64,000 bases of DNA, taken from positions 3,421 to 67,420 of the forward strand of contig DASWQH010000076.1 of the NCBI GenBank assembly GCA_036403815.1. Direction: 5' to 3'. Source of the stretch: JACVRN01 sp036403815. GTDB lineage: Bacteria; Acidobacteriota; Blastocatellia; Pyrinomonadales; Pyrinomonadaceae. Shown piece after piece: positions 36,734-45,320 of this stretch (positions are counted from its first letter, which is position 1; each line of letters opens with the position of its first letter). The notes under the pieces were generated by a model. The model did no database searches and had not been told where the DNA came from. It saw only the letters and a list, made by a program, of their open reading frames with translations. The position numbers were made by a program, and so were the translations under genes.

Positions 36734-38604
36734 GGATTGATTTCTCCGGTGGGCGCGCTACCGTCCTCACTGAAGTTAATGGGGCGTGCGTGGTCAACTC
36801 GCTCTGCGTGGCAGAGGTGAATGAAACCCTTCATCGCAGCGACGCGCATTACTTCCAGCGTGGAGCGGCGAATGTCAGCCTCCGGCGCGATCCCCAAGGG
36901 CAGAAGCCGGGGCGCTTCTGCCAGGAGCGCCGCGACACTCCCTCCCGCGTTCATGCGCTCGACAATAGGGGCCAGGGCAGCGGCAATGCGTGTGGGGACG
37001 GCAGCTAAACGGTGCGCGAACTCTTTGTCGTCCGTCACGAGGTCGTAGAACACGTCGAGTTGACCGGCGGGGGCCGAGGGCGCGCTCGCTAGTCCGTTCG
37101 GCGACGGCGGTTCGGTGCGAACGTCCAGGCGGAAGGGCGCTCGAACTTCAAAGCTGCTCCGTGCCATCTCATCATCCTCCGGCAGACCCGTCTCACGCAG
37201 GACGTTCAAGATGTCCGCCTTTGTACCCGTCAGATGTTCGATGAGCGAGCCGACGACTTCGGACGTGTTCGTGCGCGGCGCGGGAAAGAACCCGGCGGTC
37301 GCCATCGTGAACGATTGGTGGTCGTCAAGTTCTAGACGCCCCGTGCGGTTGACGATTTGCTGTGCCTCCCACCACCAGGACTTCGCCGCACGGTTGTTGC
37401 CGTAGAAGTAGCGTGCCATCTTCAGGAAGGAGCCATACTCGCCGCGTATGTAAGTCGCATAAGCCTTCCAGAGCGAAAGCGCGGACACGTCCGGGCGGGC
37501 GCGCTCGGTGTTGAAGGTGTAGGCAGCGCGGTGCCCGCTCTGAATCGCGAGCGTGACGCCGGATGAGAGAATCGGATCAACGAAAATGGCGGCATCGCCC
37601 GCCGCCGCCCAACCGCTTCCGATGGGCTTGCGCGCCCACGATGACCAATCCTGGCTCGCGGCGACACGCTTGCCCGACGGCAAGATGTCTGTGCGAAGCG
37701 TCGCCTTCTTCACCAGGTCTGCGACTTCGGGGCATGACCGGAGCATTTCCCACCAGAATTCTTCTAGGTCTCGATTCCCTAGACGATCTTTGAAGTGGCG
37801 CTTATGTGTCACCACCCCCACTGACATGATGTCGGGTCCGATGGGAAAGTACCAAATCCACCCGTAATCAACCGCCGCGATGAAGACGGTCGAGCGCTCA
37901 CGCGAACCGTTGAATGTGACTTTCCATTCGGCGTTCGACAGGTAGCCGTAAACCGCGAAGTTGTTCATGTCGGGGTCATAATCGCGCTCGCCCTTTGTGA
38001 GAAACGAGAGCAACCCGCTCGCGTCGAGCACGAAGGGCGTCATGATCGTTCCCTTTCGTCCCAGATCGTCCTCCCACTGCACGCCCTCTATGCGCCCCGT
38101 CTCCCCGCGCAACACGGCAACGGCGCGAGTCCCTTCGCGCACCTCCGCGCCGAAGCCGCGCGCCTGATTCAGCAGCATGTGATCGTACTCGGCGCGGCGC
38201 ACGTTAAAAGCCGTGACTGGCGTCTCCAAATATCCGAGCCGGTCGATAACCCCCCTAAAGTCTTGCCCTGTGACATCTATAATATCGCTCCCGCCGGAGG
38301 AAGTATTCACCTCCTTCAAACGCAGGTAATCGGCGCTCCAGGGCTTGCGGTCTTCACCCCAGACGAACACAATCCCCATCTTCTTGACAAAGGTCGAACG
38401 TTCCAAGTCCTGATAAATCTCCAAGTCGCGCAGAACGTTGTTGACCGCAGGGATGGTGGATTCTCCGATGTGGTAGCGCGGGAACCTCGCCTGCTCTAGC
38501 ACTGTGACGTTGATCGTCGGCGCATACTTTTTGGTGATGGCGGCAAAGGTGCTCCCCGCCGGGCCGCCACCGATAACGACACAATCTCGATTCTGGATAG
38601 TCAT
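36730..38604 (-). CDS. Flavin-dependent halogenase-like oxidoreductase
   Basis: A 624-residue protein. Residues 9-19 carry the FAD-binding GGGPAGS motif, and GESTIP at 48-53 is typical of the halogenase branch of group A flavoproteins. The halogenase signature is seen as GWIWYFPIG (248-256; consensus WxWxIP), and the motif FVDPILSSGV (341-350) is as in PltA-type and peptidyl halogenases. Residues beyond about 520 form an extra domain rich in Ala and Arg, not seen in short tryptophan halogenases. A reductase for FADH2 must come from elsewhere. It is downstream of the precursor gene and overlaps the protease gene as ATGA, which supports a peptide substrate; the proposed core has Tyr and Phe but no Trp. 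It could instead be a non-halogenating hydroxylase of the same fold. Confidence 0.82.
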   Translation of the reverse strand: MTIQNRDCVVIGGGPAGSTFAAITKKYAPTINVTVLEQARFPRYHIGESTIPAVNNVLRDLEIYQDLERSTFVKKMGIVFVWGEDRKPWSADYLRLKEVNTSSGGSDIIDVTGQDFRGVIDRLGYLETPVTAFNVRRAEYDHMLLNQARGFGAEVREGTRAVAVLRGETGRIEGVQWEDDLGRKGTIMTPFVLDASGLLSFLTKGERDYDPDMNNFAVYGYLSNAEWKVTFNGSRERSTVFIAAVDYGWIWYFPIGPDIMSVGVVTHKRHFKDRLGNRDLEEFWWEMLRSCPEVADLVKKATLRTDILPSGKRVAASQDWSSWARKPIGSGWAAAGDAAIFVDPILSSGVTLAIQSGHRAAYTFNTERARPDVSALSLWKAYATYIRGEYGSFLKMARYFYGNNRAAKSWWWEAQQIVNRTGRLELDDHQSFTMATAGFFPAPRTNTSEVVGSLIEHLTGTKADILNVLRETGLPEDDEMARSSFEVRAPFRLDVRTEPPSPNGLASAPSAPAGQLDVFYDLVTDDKEFAHRLAAVPTRIAAALAPIVERMNAGGSVAALLAEAPRLLPLGIAPEADIRRSTLEVMRVAAMKGFIHLCHAERVDHARPINFSEDGSAPTGEINP

Positions 38605-38664
38605 CGTATTCCTTATGATGGGAAGTAACAGCTATCGTAGTCTCAATCAAGACGGGAAAGACTA

Positions 38665-38749
38665 AGAGCCCCTGACAAAACCTGAGCAAGGTAGCCAGGT
38701 TTTAATTTTCAGGATTTCAGCCCGTTCATGTAGTTTTGTCAGGGGCTCT
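38665..38749. repeat. 85-bp element with perfect 17-bp inverted repeats
   Basis: AGAGCCCCTGACAAAAC at 38665-38681 is repeated in inverted form at 38733-38749, separated by 51 bases. It lies between the precursor and halogenase genes of the RiPP operon. The sharp ends and CTAA at the left flank look like a miniature transposable element (IS5-type ends favour YTAR sites). In the operon transcript it would form a strong hairpin, which could lower readthrough into the enzyme genes relative to the precursor. Confidence 0.6.
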
Positions 38750-38902
38750 GAATAAAATTACACCTCGCGACAGATCAACCTCGAACCGGAGTCGGGTCGA
38801 GTCGAAGAAATCAGCCCCTTTGCAGGTCAAGTCTGTCGGGGCAGATAGAACCTGAAGCTAGTTAAAGGCTGAGCTATCCGTACGCCTGCGACGGGAGCGG
38901 CA

Positions 38903-39169
38903 TTAGAAACCCGGGTCGTAGTCACTCTCAGTCAAGGGCATACCTTGAACCGAGATGTTGCCGGGTCGTGCGGGCAGCACAAGATGCACGCGGTCAGATT
39001 CGTTCTCAACGACCACGATGTTGACGCCCTCTGGAACGTCGAGTCCCTTTTCGGCAAGGACTTTTTTCGGATCGTCCACAAGCCTTTGTTTAAACCCTTC
39101 GTCCTTCCACGCTTGCGTCACGATGTCGCGCCATGCGGATTCTCGTTCAGGGTTGATTGCGGAAGACAT
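38903..39169 (-). CDS. RiPP precursor with nitrile-hydratase-type leader (NHLP)
   Basis: An 88-residue peptide. Residues 11-66 match the nitrile hydratase alpha-like leader used by proteusins and related RiPPs: SAWRDIVTQAWKDEGFKQRL, DDPKKVLAEKGLDVPEGVN, IVVVENESDRVHLVLP. The remaining 18-22 residues are the probable core, NISVQGMPLTESDYDPGF, with no Cys and no Trp and only one Ser and one Thr able to dehydrate. There is no Gly-Gly processing site. The start is certain, with AAGGAGG six bases upstream. Such leaders recruit tailoring enzymes and are later removed. The gene lies 44 bases after the oxidase gene and before the halogenase and protease homologue. The alternative, an orphan nitrile hydratase subunit fragment, is unlikely because the metal-binding Cys motif is absent. 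Confidence 0.88.
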   Translation of the reverse strand: MSSAINPERESAWRDIVTQAWKDEGFKQRLVDDPKKVLAEKGLDVPEGVNIVVVENESDRVHLVLPARPGNISVQGMPLTESDYDPGF

Positions 39170-39175
39170 GATTTT

Positions 39176-39182
39176 CCTCCTT
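39176..39182 (-). promoter_or_regulatory. Consensus ribosome binding site of the RiPP precursor
   Basis: The minus strand reads AAGGAGG, then six bases, then ATG. It is the strongest Shine-Dalgarno sequence I noticed in the window, consistent with a precursor peptide needed in excess over its enzymes. Confidence 0.85.
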
Positions 39183-39213
39183 CATAGGTTGGGGTAATGG
39201 CTCGTTAGAGCCG

Positions 39214-40062
39214 TTATTGACGGTTACGTTTGAACACCGCCAACTTCTTCGCGAGCGCCTCTTCGGATAGGTACTCACCCTGCGGCGCGGCGTTGCGCCG
39301 CAGGACTGTCTGGTAGCAGGCTTGAACTATCTTGATGCGATCAGCGGGAGGGAGGCGCGATGTCACTTCGACCTCATCCTCAACATGAAACGCGTCGTCA
39401 CCGAGCGCGCTATGCACGCGCAGACAGCGTGTGGCATTGACGCCGGGGGGCAGTATCGCCTCGACGGCGGCGATGTGATCAGAGCGCACCGTAATCGCCA
39501 TCCGTTCCAGGGCGTAGGCATAGCCAACGCACCCCACCGGATCGGGGGCGCGCACGAGTTCCGTGAAGTAATTGACCAATCCTCGCGCGGTCGGCGGGAC
39601 CAAATCTTCGACGACGCGCTCGGCCTCGTAGCCGAGCGCACGCAAATCTTCCAACGCCAACTGATCATGTCCTGCTTCGTCAAATGACTTAAGCGTCGCA
39701 TATTCGGCGAGTTCGGTTCGTCCTTCGGCGGCAAAACGTTCGGCAGCTTCCGCCATCAAAGCGGGAGTCGCATGGGTTGTGTTGTAGTAACCCGCCAGAC
39801 GCCATACCCATCTGTCAATTGTCAGCGATAGCGGCGATATGCGGGGAGATGTCGCCCGTGTCTGAAACGCCGTTTGCTGCGCGGCGGCTAGTGACCCTTC
39901 GAGCAGGTTGCGCGTGGATGCGATGCTTCCACGGCATTGCATCGGAGTTGAGAACGCGTCGGACAAGCCTAAAGGAGGACGGTGAGTCCAAGCGCTTTCG
40001 CTTGTCGCCACGACGACCATTTGCGGTATTACTTGCGCCCACTCAAGTGTCAAGCCATCCAT
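39214..40062 (-). CDS. Heme-oxygenase-like di-metal oxidase (HDO-type) of the RiPP cluster
   Basis: A 282-residue, largely helical protein. From about residue 80 it shows the six-ligand layout of heme-oxygenase-like diiron oxidases: Glu129 and His132 (FDEAGHDQL), Glu186 (YALERMAI), then His217, Asp222/Asp223 and His226 (RVHSALGDDAFHVEDEVEV). Known members include N-oxygenases, desaturases, C-C cleaving enzymes and the AetD-type nitrile synthase, so this one probably oxidises a side chain of the precursor; the reaction cannot be told. The start is preceded by AAGGGGAG nine bases upstream. The first ~75 residues have no recognised domain and might be a substrate-binding part. It is the first gene of the RiPP operon. 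Confidence 0.7.
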   Translation of the reverse strand: MDGLTLEWAQVIPQMVVVATSESAWTHRPPLGLSDAFSTPMQCRGSIASTRNLLEGSLAAAQQTAFQTRATSPRISPLSLTIDRWVWRLAGYYNTTHATPALMAEAAERFAAEGRTELAEYATLKSFDEAGHDQLALEDLRALGYEAERVVEDLVPPTARGLVNYFTELVRAPDPVGCVGYAYALERMAITVRSDHIAAVEAILPPGVNATRCLRVHSALGDDAFHVEDEVEVTSRLPPADRIKIVQACYQTVLRRNAAPQGEYLSEEALAKKLAVFKRNRQ

Positions 40063-40164
40063 AGACTCGTACTCCCCTTGAGAGAATTTGGCGAAGCCGG
40101 TGCGGATGCGCCCGACCCCGTTTTTGAATTGTATCCCGGATAGTTCGTTGTAGGTGGCGGCAAC

Positions 40165-40191
40165 TCTATATGCCCTCTAAACCAAAGTCAA
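40165..40191 (-). promoter_or_regulatory. Possible promoter of the RiPP operon
   Basis: On the minus strand TTGACT (40191-40186) is followed after 15 bases by TATAGA, about 100 bases upstream of the first RiPP gene. The spacer is shorter than the usual 17, so the match is weak; it is the best pair in the stretch between that gene and the IS6 end. Confidence 0.3.
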
Positions 40192-40288
40192 GTTTCATCC
40201 TCTCTCTTCCATCTCAATCTTGCCTTTCGGAGTGATCGCTATCAAAGCGAAGCTATGACAAGTAGCGATGTTATGAAGCAGCCGCCTC

Positions 40289-40642
40289 GGCTCTGTTGCA
40301 ATAAATCAGTTCCCGGCTATAATCCATTCCTCAGTTCATTCTGCACTCTTCAGGAATCCTAACAGTGAAACATAATTCATCTCCCTTCAAGTGGCGACAC
40401 TTTGAGCCGACAATTATTCTTCTGTGCGTCCGCTAGTACTGCCGCTATCAACTCAGCTACCGCGATTTGGAAGAGATGCTGCTAGAGCGTGGCCTATCTG
40501 TAGATCACACAACGATATTTCGCTGGGTCCAGAAGTATGCTCCTGAAATCTACAAGAGAATTTGTCCTCACCTGAAGCTTGCAGGCGCTTCCTGTCCAGT
40601 GGATGAGTCATACATCAAAGTTGGGAAGAACTATAAATACTT
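40289..40642 (+). pseudogene. IS6-family element, 5' part with nonsense codon, cut by an IS982-like element
   Basis: The left terminal repeat GGCTCTGTTGCAATAAAT at 40289 is of the IS26/IS257 type. The transposase begins with GTG at 40365: FKWRHFEPTIILLCVR, then an in-frame TAG at 40434-40436 where IS6 enzymes have Trp, then YRDLEEMLLERGLSVDHTTI, FRWVQKYAPEIYKRI and CPVDESYIKVGKNYKYL, which contains the first catalytic Asp. The frame is interrupted at 40643 by an inserted element. I found no remainder of the transposase on the other side. It is dead because of both the stop codon and the insertion. Confidence 0.85.
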
Positions 40643-41584
40643 ATGCGAATCAGTAGTTGAAAACGAGGAGAAAGAAAGCGACTGCCAGCTTTCCCCATCA
40701 ATGGATCATGAGCGCGTCGGTTGAACGCACTTTGCTTGCTCTTTGAATCCCAGTCTTCTCCTGTATCCAGTTAAAGAGACTTTCGACGGGTTGACGAATG
40801 CAACGCACTAAACGGTTGTAATACTTCTCGTCAAGAGTTAGCTCTTTGCCTTTCGGCTTCTTGATTGGCGCAATCAGCTTCATCTGCTGTGCTGTTAAGT
40901 GAGCGACTATCTCCGGTGTCGGGTAGGCTAAATCGCCAAAGAGGTCGGTGGCGGGAATGACCGGCTGCTGTTGGATAAAAGCCTGTGAGTCGTGATGCGA
41001 GGCAGCACAGAGCCACGCTTGATGTGGCAAGGGCAAGCAGCCTGTCCGTCGTTGTGCAATCAGGTGCAGGCGCACTCCATGAAAGCGAGTCTTCTTGGCA
41101 GCACAGAAACCGATATCAGCAATCTCACGTCCGACTCGCGCGCCGTAGGAGTGGCCGTGGCTTGCGAGCATCACGGGCAATGAGTCAACCAAGTGGTCAA
41201 ACTCTGGCGTGTGTTGCGCGGCCAAAGCGTCAGACAAGAGTGCGCCGAAGGTCTGAAAAGTCGGCTCTAAGCGGTTCAGGCGCAAGACGAAAGTTTGATA
41301 CGAGGGCAAGCGTGGAAACCACTCTCGCCAATACTTTTCAATCAAGCGGTGCATCCTCTTTTTCTCGAAGCAGCCCTCTACATGGGCAAAGAATCAGATG
41401 GTGATTAGCTCCTGGTCAGTAAAGTCAGGCGCTCGATTATTGCTCAAGCGTTGATAACAAGTCGTGGACGAAGTATCGTAGACGTGACAGACAAACAGGT
41501 AGATTTCAATCAGTAGATTTTCCATAAGCAAGAAAATTCTACTCAATCTGCCGTTTGTCTGTCTCTTCAACTACTGATTCGCAT
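40643..41584 (-). mobile_element. IS982-like insertion sequence, 942 bp, with perfect 19-bp terminal repeats
   Basis: ATGCGAATCAGTAGTTGAA at 40643-40661 is matched in inverted form at 41566-41584. The element sits inside the IS6 transposase gene, directly after its KYL codons. Length and terminal repeats fit the IS982 family. I could not identify a clear target duplication at the two flanks. Confidence 0.8.
40650..41525 (-). pseudogene. IS982-family transposase with two in-frame TGA codons
   Basis: The frame starts at ATG 41525 (MENLLIEIYLFVCHVYDTSS), reads to TDQELITI, then TGA at 41394-41396, then FFAHVEGCFEKKRMHRLIEK and the catalytic part: DSLPVMLASHG, KKTRFHGVRLHLIA, DLFGDLAYP and RQPVESLFNWIQEKTGIQ. 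A second TGA at 40698-40700 follows LMIH, after which WGKLAVAFFLLVFNY completes the usual C-terminus inside the terminal repeat. Both stops are TGA in the same frame with no frameshift, so decay is recent. Confidence 0.8.
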
Positions 41585-41771
41585 TTAGGTATATAGTCGG
41601 GATATGGGGGACGGAGTATTTAATCTTAACCGAAGGCAAGGCTAATGAAAAAGTTCAATTCTGTTTAGTCGTTCCTTCCTGGACTCTCTTGTGGTTTCCT
41701 GTTCTCAACCTATAGCTTCAAGGCCGCGCTCTACTTGATTTACACTTCCTGAATGCGACCTGCACATCGTT

Positions 41772-44048
41772 TTAATTGCTCGTAACTGCTCGGTGTGCGA
41801 CTTCTGCGTGTTCTCTGCGCGTGTCACCTGTCCATTGCACTTCACGTTCTCGCATGAACCGTGAGAGCGCGTCATCAAGAGGCGGGAGCAAGTACCCACG
41901 CTCGCTCGTCAAGACGCTATAGAGGGGCCGCAGCGCTGCGAGGTTGAAAGATTGCGTCCGGCAACCGTCAATGAGGCTTTCATCAAATCCTGCGATACAG
42001 GCCACGCGGCGCGCTAAATCCGCCCACGTCGTCTCTCCGACGTTCGCAAGATGCCAGATGCCCTGCTCGCCATCAATTAACAAGTCGAGCGAGGCGTGAA
42101 CCAGATCGGGCACATATGTCGGCGAAACAATCGCATCGTCTGCCGCTCGAAATCTACGGCCCGTGGCAATGGTATCGAGCGCGGCTGTGGCAAAGTTGTA
42201 TTTATCCCAAGGTCCGAAGAAAGCGCTCGTGCGAATCACTAGGGCGGTGGAGAGTATACTTAACACTTCTCGCTCCGCCTCGGCTTTACTCCTCCCGTAG
42301 ACGTTGAGCGGTGAAGGGTTGCTGCTCTCCACGTAAGGGCCGGTCGCATGCCCGTCGAAGACCAGATCGGAAGAGAAGGTAACGAGCTTTACGCCATACC
42401 GAGCGCATGCAGTGGCTAGAGTCTTCGGCCCCGTTGTATTCTCTCGTCTACACCTTTCCACATCGCTCTCCGCATCGTCAACGCGTACGTACCCAGCCGC
42501 ATTTACCATAGCCCAGGGTTCGTGCTCTGTCAGCGCCTGCTGAACAGACGCATCGTCCGCAATGTCCATCTCGCGGCGCAAGAGAAGGCGATACGAGAGG
42601 CCACGCACTTCGCAAACTCTGGCGAAAGCACGACCGAGCGTACCCGTCGCACCCGTAATCAATAGCGGTCGTGGATGTGGGCCTTTCATACCGACTCCTT
42701 GCAGGATGGTTGCCACACCGTGAGGACGTCGGGTGACGGGCGGGTAACACAATCTTTCGAGCCTGCGCCACCATCCGGGAGAATCGAGTACAGGATGATC
42801 GTGCTCGCGCCGGGTAGCCAGATCACGCAGCATGTGAGCCAGCGCGGTCGGTCTAGGTTGTGGCGCACGCAGGTCGAATACGCCCGTTTCATAGCGGCCT
42901 TCGCTACGTGTCAGCAGACTATCCCAATCATAGGAGCCGAGCAGCGACCACGCTGTTACAGCACGCACGTCCACTCCCGCTTGCTTTAAACTTTGCGCCC
43001 CGTCCCAGACCTCCTTCAGCCAGCGCAACTGTTCTTCGTGCGTGCAACCAAGGTGCGCTTCAGTGATAGCGACCGGTAACTGATAACGCTCATAAGCCTC
43101 TTTCATAAGAGCGCGCGGTCCCGCTGTGCCTTCGGCGCAGACCCGAACAGCTTCAATATCGGCATAAATATGCTGACCATTACCACCGTGCGTATTCTTT
43201 GGATACCGATTGAGCCGCTCATCCAAGAAGCGCTCGCTCGTTAGATAGTGATTGACGCCAACGACATCCGGCGGGCACGGGTTGTCTGCAAACCATGCCA
43301 GTTCGGCTTCGTTGATTCCGGCCCGGCGCAAGTAACTCCACATCGGGTGTTCGCGCACGACTCGTCCCACGAGCAAATCGTAAGTCAGCCAGCGCCGCTC
43401 ATTCTCAAACTCTGCCTGATAGGCGAGGGTTCTTGTGCTGAAAGTCTTGCCCAGGTCTTCGGTCTGGACAAGTTGCGCTGACGGATTGATCTCTCTGATG
43501 GCTCGAATAGCCAAGATGACCGCGCGGCATTGATTAACGAGCGCACGAGCAAACGTAATATCGTTACGCCCGTGCGGATACCAGTGCTCGTAGAGGCCAC
43601 TGAAGCGTGACGTTGTTAAGGGCTCGTTGACGGGCGTGTAATGCGTGACCCAGGGATAACGCTCTGCTACGGCGCGAGCATAGGTGGAAAGCTTTTCAGG
43701 GAAAGCCATATCAACGAGGCTGGTGTCGCGCGGCCCGCTGCCGTGATGAACGAGGCCGATGATGGGAAGCAATCCCAGGTCGCGTATACGCGTTAGGCGC
43801 TCGTCCGCCCAAGACCAATCGGCACTTTGCAGTCCATCGGGTGCAGTGCGTTCCCAGAGCACAGGATAGCGAAGGGTGCGAACCCCAAGCTCCGCGAACA
43901 GATTAAGATCTTCGATGCGCCGCGCGTGTCCGTTCAACTCCAGTTGATCAAAGAAGGAATCGCCTACGCGATTGACGGTGCACTCAACTCCAGCCCATAG
44001 CTCAAGCGACGCGGACGCGGGCGCAGGTGTCCGCGATACCTCTACCAT
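41772..44048 (-). CDS. GH1 glycosidase fused to RmlD-type sugar-nucleotide reductase
   Basis: I place the start at the second ATG, 44048, because GGAGG is six bases before it but touches the first ATG at 44054. Numbering here is from the first ATG (760 residues). Residues 18-410 are a family 1 glycosidase-like barrel with acid/base Glu144 (TPVNEPLTT) and nucleophile candidate Glu332 (ITEAHLG). Residues 460-745 are an extended SDR of the RmlD type: TGATGTLG (467-474) and Tyr586/Lys590 in VYGRSK. The fusion exists in other bacteria under the name family 1 glycosylhydrolase/sugar nucleotide-binding protein. It lies 18 bases after glf, in an operon with a glycosyltransferase. A role in making or trimming a surface polysaccharide is likely; the true substrate of either half is unknown. 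Confidence 0.85.
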   Translation of the reverse strand: MVEVSRTPAPASASLELWAGVECTVNRVGDSFFDQLELNGHARRIEDLNLFAELGVRTLRYPVLWERTAPDGLQSADWSWADERLTRIRDLGLLPIIGLVHHGSGPRDTSLVDMAFPEKLSTYARAVAERYPWVTHYTPVNEPLTTSRFSGLYEHWYPHGRNDITFARALVNQCRAVILAIRAIREINPSAQLVQTEDLGKTFSTRTLAYQAEFENERRWLTYDLLVGRVVREHPMWSYLRRAGINEAELAWFADNPCPPDVVGVNHYLTSERFLDERLNRYPKNTHGGNGQHIYADIEAVRVCAEGTAGPRALMKEAYERYQLPVAITEAHLGCTHEEQLRWLKEVWDGAQSLKQAGVDVRAVTAWSLLGSYDWDSLLTRSEGRYETGVFDLRAPQPRPTALAHMLRDLATRREHDHPVLDSPGWWRRLERLCYPPVTRRPHGVATILQGVGMKGPHPRPLLITGATGTLGRAFARVCEVRGLSYRLLLRREMDIADDASVQQALTEHEPWAMVNAAGYVRVDDAESDVERCRRENTTGPKTLATACARYGVKLVTFSSDLVFDGHATGPYVESSNPSPLNVYGRSKAEAEREVLSILSTALVIRTSAFFGPWDKYNFATAALDTIATGRRFRAADDAIVSPTYVPDLVHASLDLLIDGEQGIWHLANVGETTWADLARRVACIAGFDESLIDGCRTQSFNLAALRPLYSVLTSERGYLLPPLDDALSRFMREREVQWTGDTRREHAEVAHRAVTSN

Positions 44049-44072
44049 AGACATCCTCCGGCCATTTCTCCT

Positions 44073-45263
44073 CTATCCTGCTGCGGTCGCTGCAATATTC
44101 ACCTTCTCCGTGCGCGAAGGACTCACTACAGGTATGGGTTTGTCTGCGACACGCAGGACAGATTCGTTGCGCTTCATCCCGTTGATCTTACTAAAGATGG
44201 TTAATGCCTGAGCGATGATCTGATCCATGTTGTAATACTTGTAGGTCGCCAGCCGCCCGACGAAATGTACTCCTGGCGTAGCATCGGCCAATGCCTTGTA
44301 CTTCGCGTATATCTCGGCGTTCTCCTTGCGCGGTACGGGGTAATATGGATCGCCCTCGCTTTGCGGAAACTCGTAAACAATGCTTGTCTTGGAGTGCTCC
44401 TGCCCCGTCAGATACTTGAATTCAGTGATGCGCGTGTACAAGTGTTCGTTCGGATAGTTGACGACGGGCGCACTTTGGAAAATCTCCCGGTCATGCGTCT
44501 CATGCTTGAACTCAAGCGAGCGATAGGGGAGTTTCCCGTAGCGGTAATCGAAGAACGCATCAACCGGCCCGGTGTAGATCATATCCCGGTATTGAATTTC
44601 ATGTTTGATCTCGCGATAGTCCGTGTTGAGCATGACCTTAATGTTTGGATGATCAAGCATCCTTTCGAATAAGCGTGTGTAACCGTAAAGCGGCATTGCC
44701 TGATAGGTATCTGTGAAGTAGCGGTCATCGCGGTTCGTTCTGGTTGGGACTCTCGCTGTGACAGAGGCATCAAGCTCGGATGGGTCTAATCCCCACTGCT
44801 TGCGCGTATAGTTACGAAAGAACTTTTCGTAAAGCTCACGTCCTACCGCCTTGACGACCACATCTTCAGAGGTACGGACATAATCGCACGGCTCAGCCAC
44901 GGACTTGAAGAACTCTTCCAGCTCAAAAGAGGTTAGGTTCAATCCGTAGAGCTTATTAATCGTGTTGAGGTTAATCGGAATCGGAACATGCTGCCCGTCG
45001 ACATGCGCGAGCACACGATGTTGATAAGAGCGCCACCGGGTAAAACGCGAGAGATACTCGAAGACTTCACGTGAGTTGGTGTGAAAGATATGTGGGCCAT
45101 ACTTATGAACAAGAATACCATCATCATTATAATGATCATAAGCGTTGCCGCCAATATGTGGGCGCTTGTCACAAAGTAGAACTTTCTTGTTCGACCCGGC
45201 TGCCAAACGTTCGGCCAGTACACTTCCAGCGAAACCTGCTCCAACAATCAAATAATCAAACAT
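44073..45263 (-). CDS. glf: UDP-galactopyranose mutase
   Basis: The start at 45263 gives MFDYLIVGAGFAGSVLAERL with GGGAGG upstream; a longer frame from 45317 has no such site. The 396-residue length is normal. The FAD-binding GAGFAGS and the following CDKRPHIGGNAYDHYNDDG, KYGPHIFHTN and YTRKQWGLDPSEL are diagnostic of Glf, as is DYRYGKLPYRSLEF. The enzyme interconverts UDP-galactopyranose and UDP-galactofuranose in the cytoplasm, supplying galactofuranose for cell-surface glycans. Gene order glycosyltransferase, glf, GH1-RmlD on one strand with short gaps suggests one operon. Confidence 0.95.
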   Translation of the reverse strand: MFDYLIVGAGFAGSVLAERLAAGSNKKVLLCDKRPHIGGNAYDHYNDDGILVHKYGPHIFHTNSREVFEYLSRFTRWRSYQHRVLAHVDGQHVPIPINLNTINKLYGLNLTSFELEEFFKSVAEPCDYVRTSEDVVVKAVGRELYEKFFRNYTRKQWGLDPSELDASVTARVPTRTNRDDRYFTDTYQAMPLYGYTRLFERMLDHPNIKVMLNTDYREIKHEIQYRDMIYTGPVDAFFDYRYGKLPYRSLEFKHETHDREIFQSAPVVNYPNEHLYTRITEFKYLTGQEHSKTSIVYEFPQSEGDPYYPVPRKENAEIYAKYKALADATPGVHFVGRLATYKYYNMDQIIAQALTIFSKINGMKRNESVLRVADKPIPVVSPSRTEKVNIAATAAG

Positions 45264-45320
45264 CTTAATTTTCCCTCCCAGTGTTCGTTCGTCTTTCAAA
45301 ATGTAATAATCAATCAACCG

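Noticed and set aside
36790..38499. Several plus-strand frames opposite the halogenase and protease genes
   Set aside because: All are antisense shadows in GC-rich sequence; the minus-strand proteins have clear family motifs throughout.
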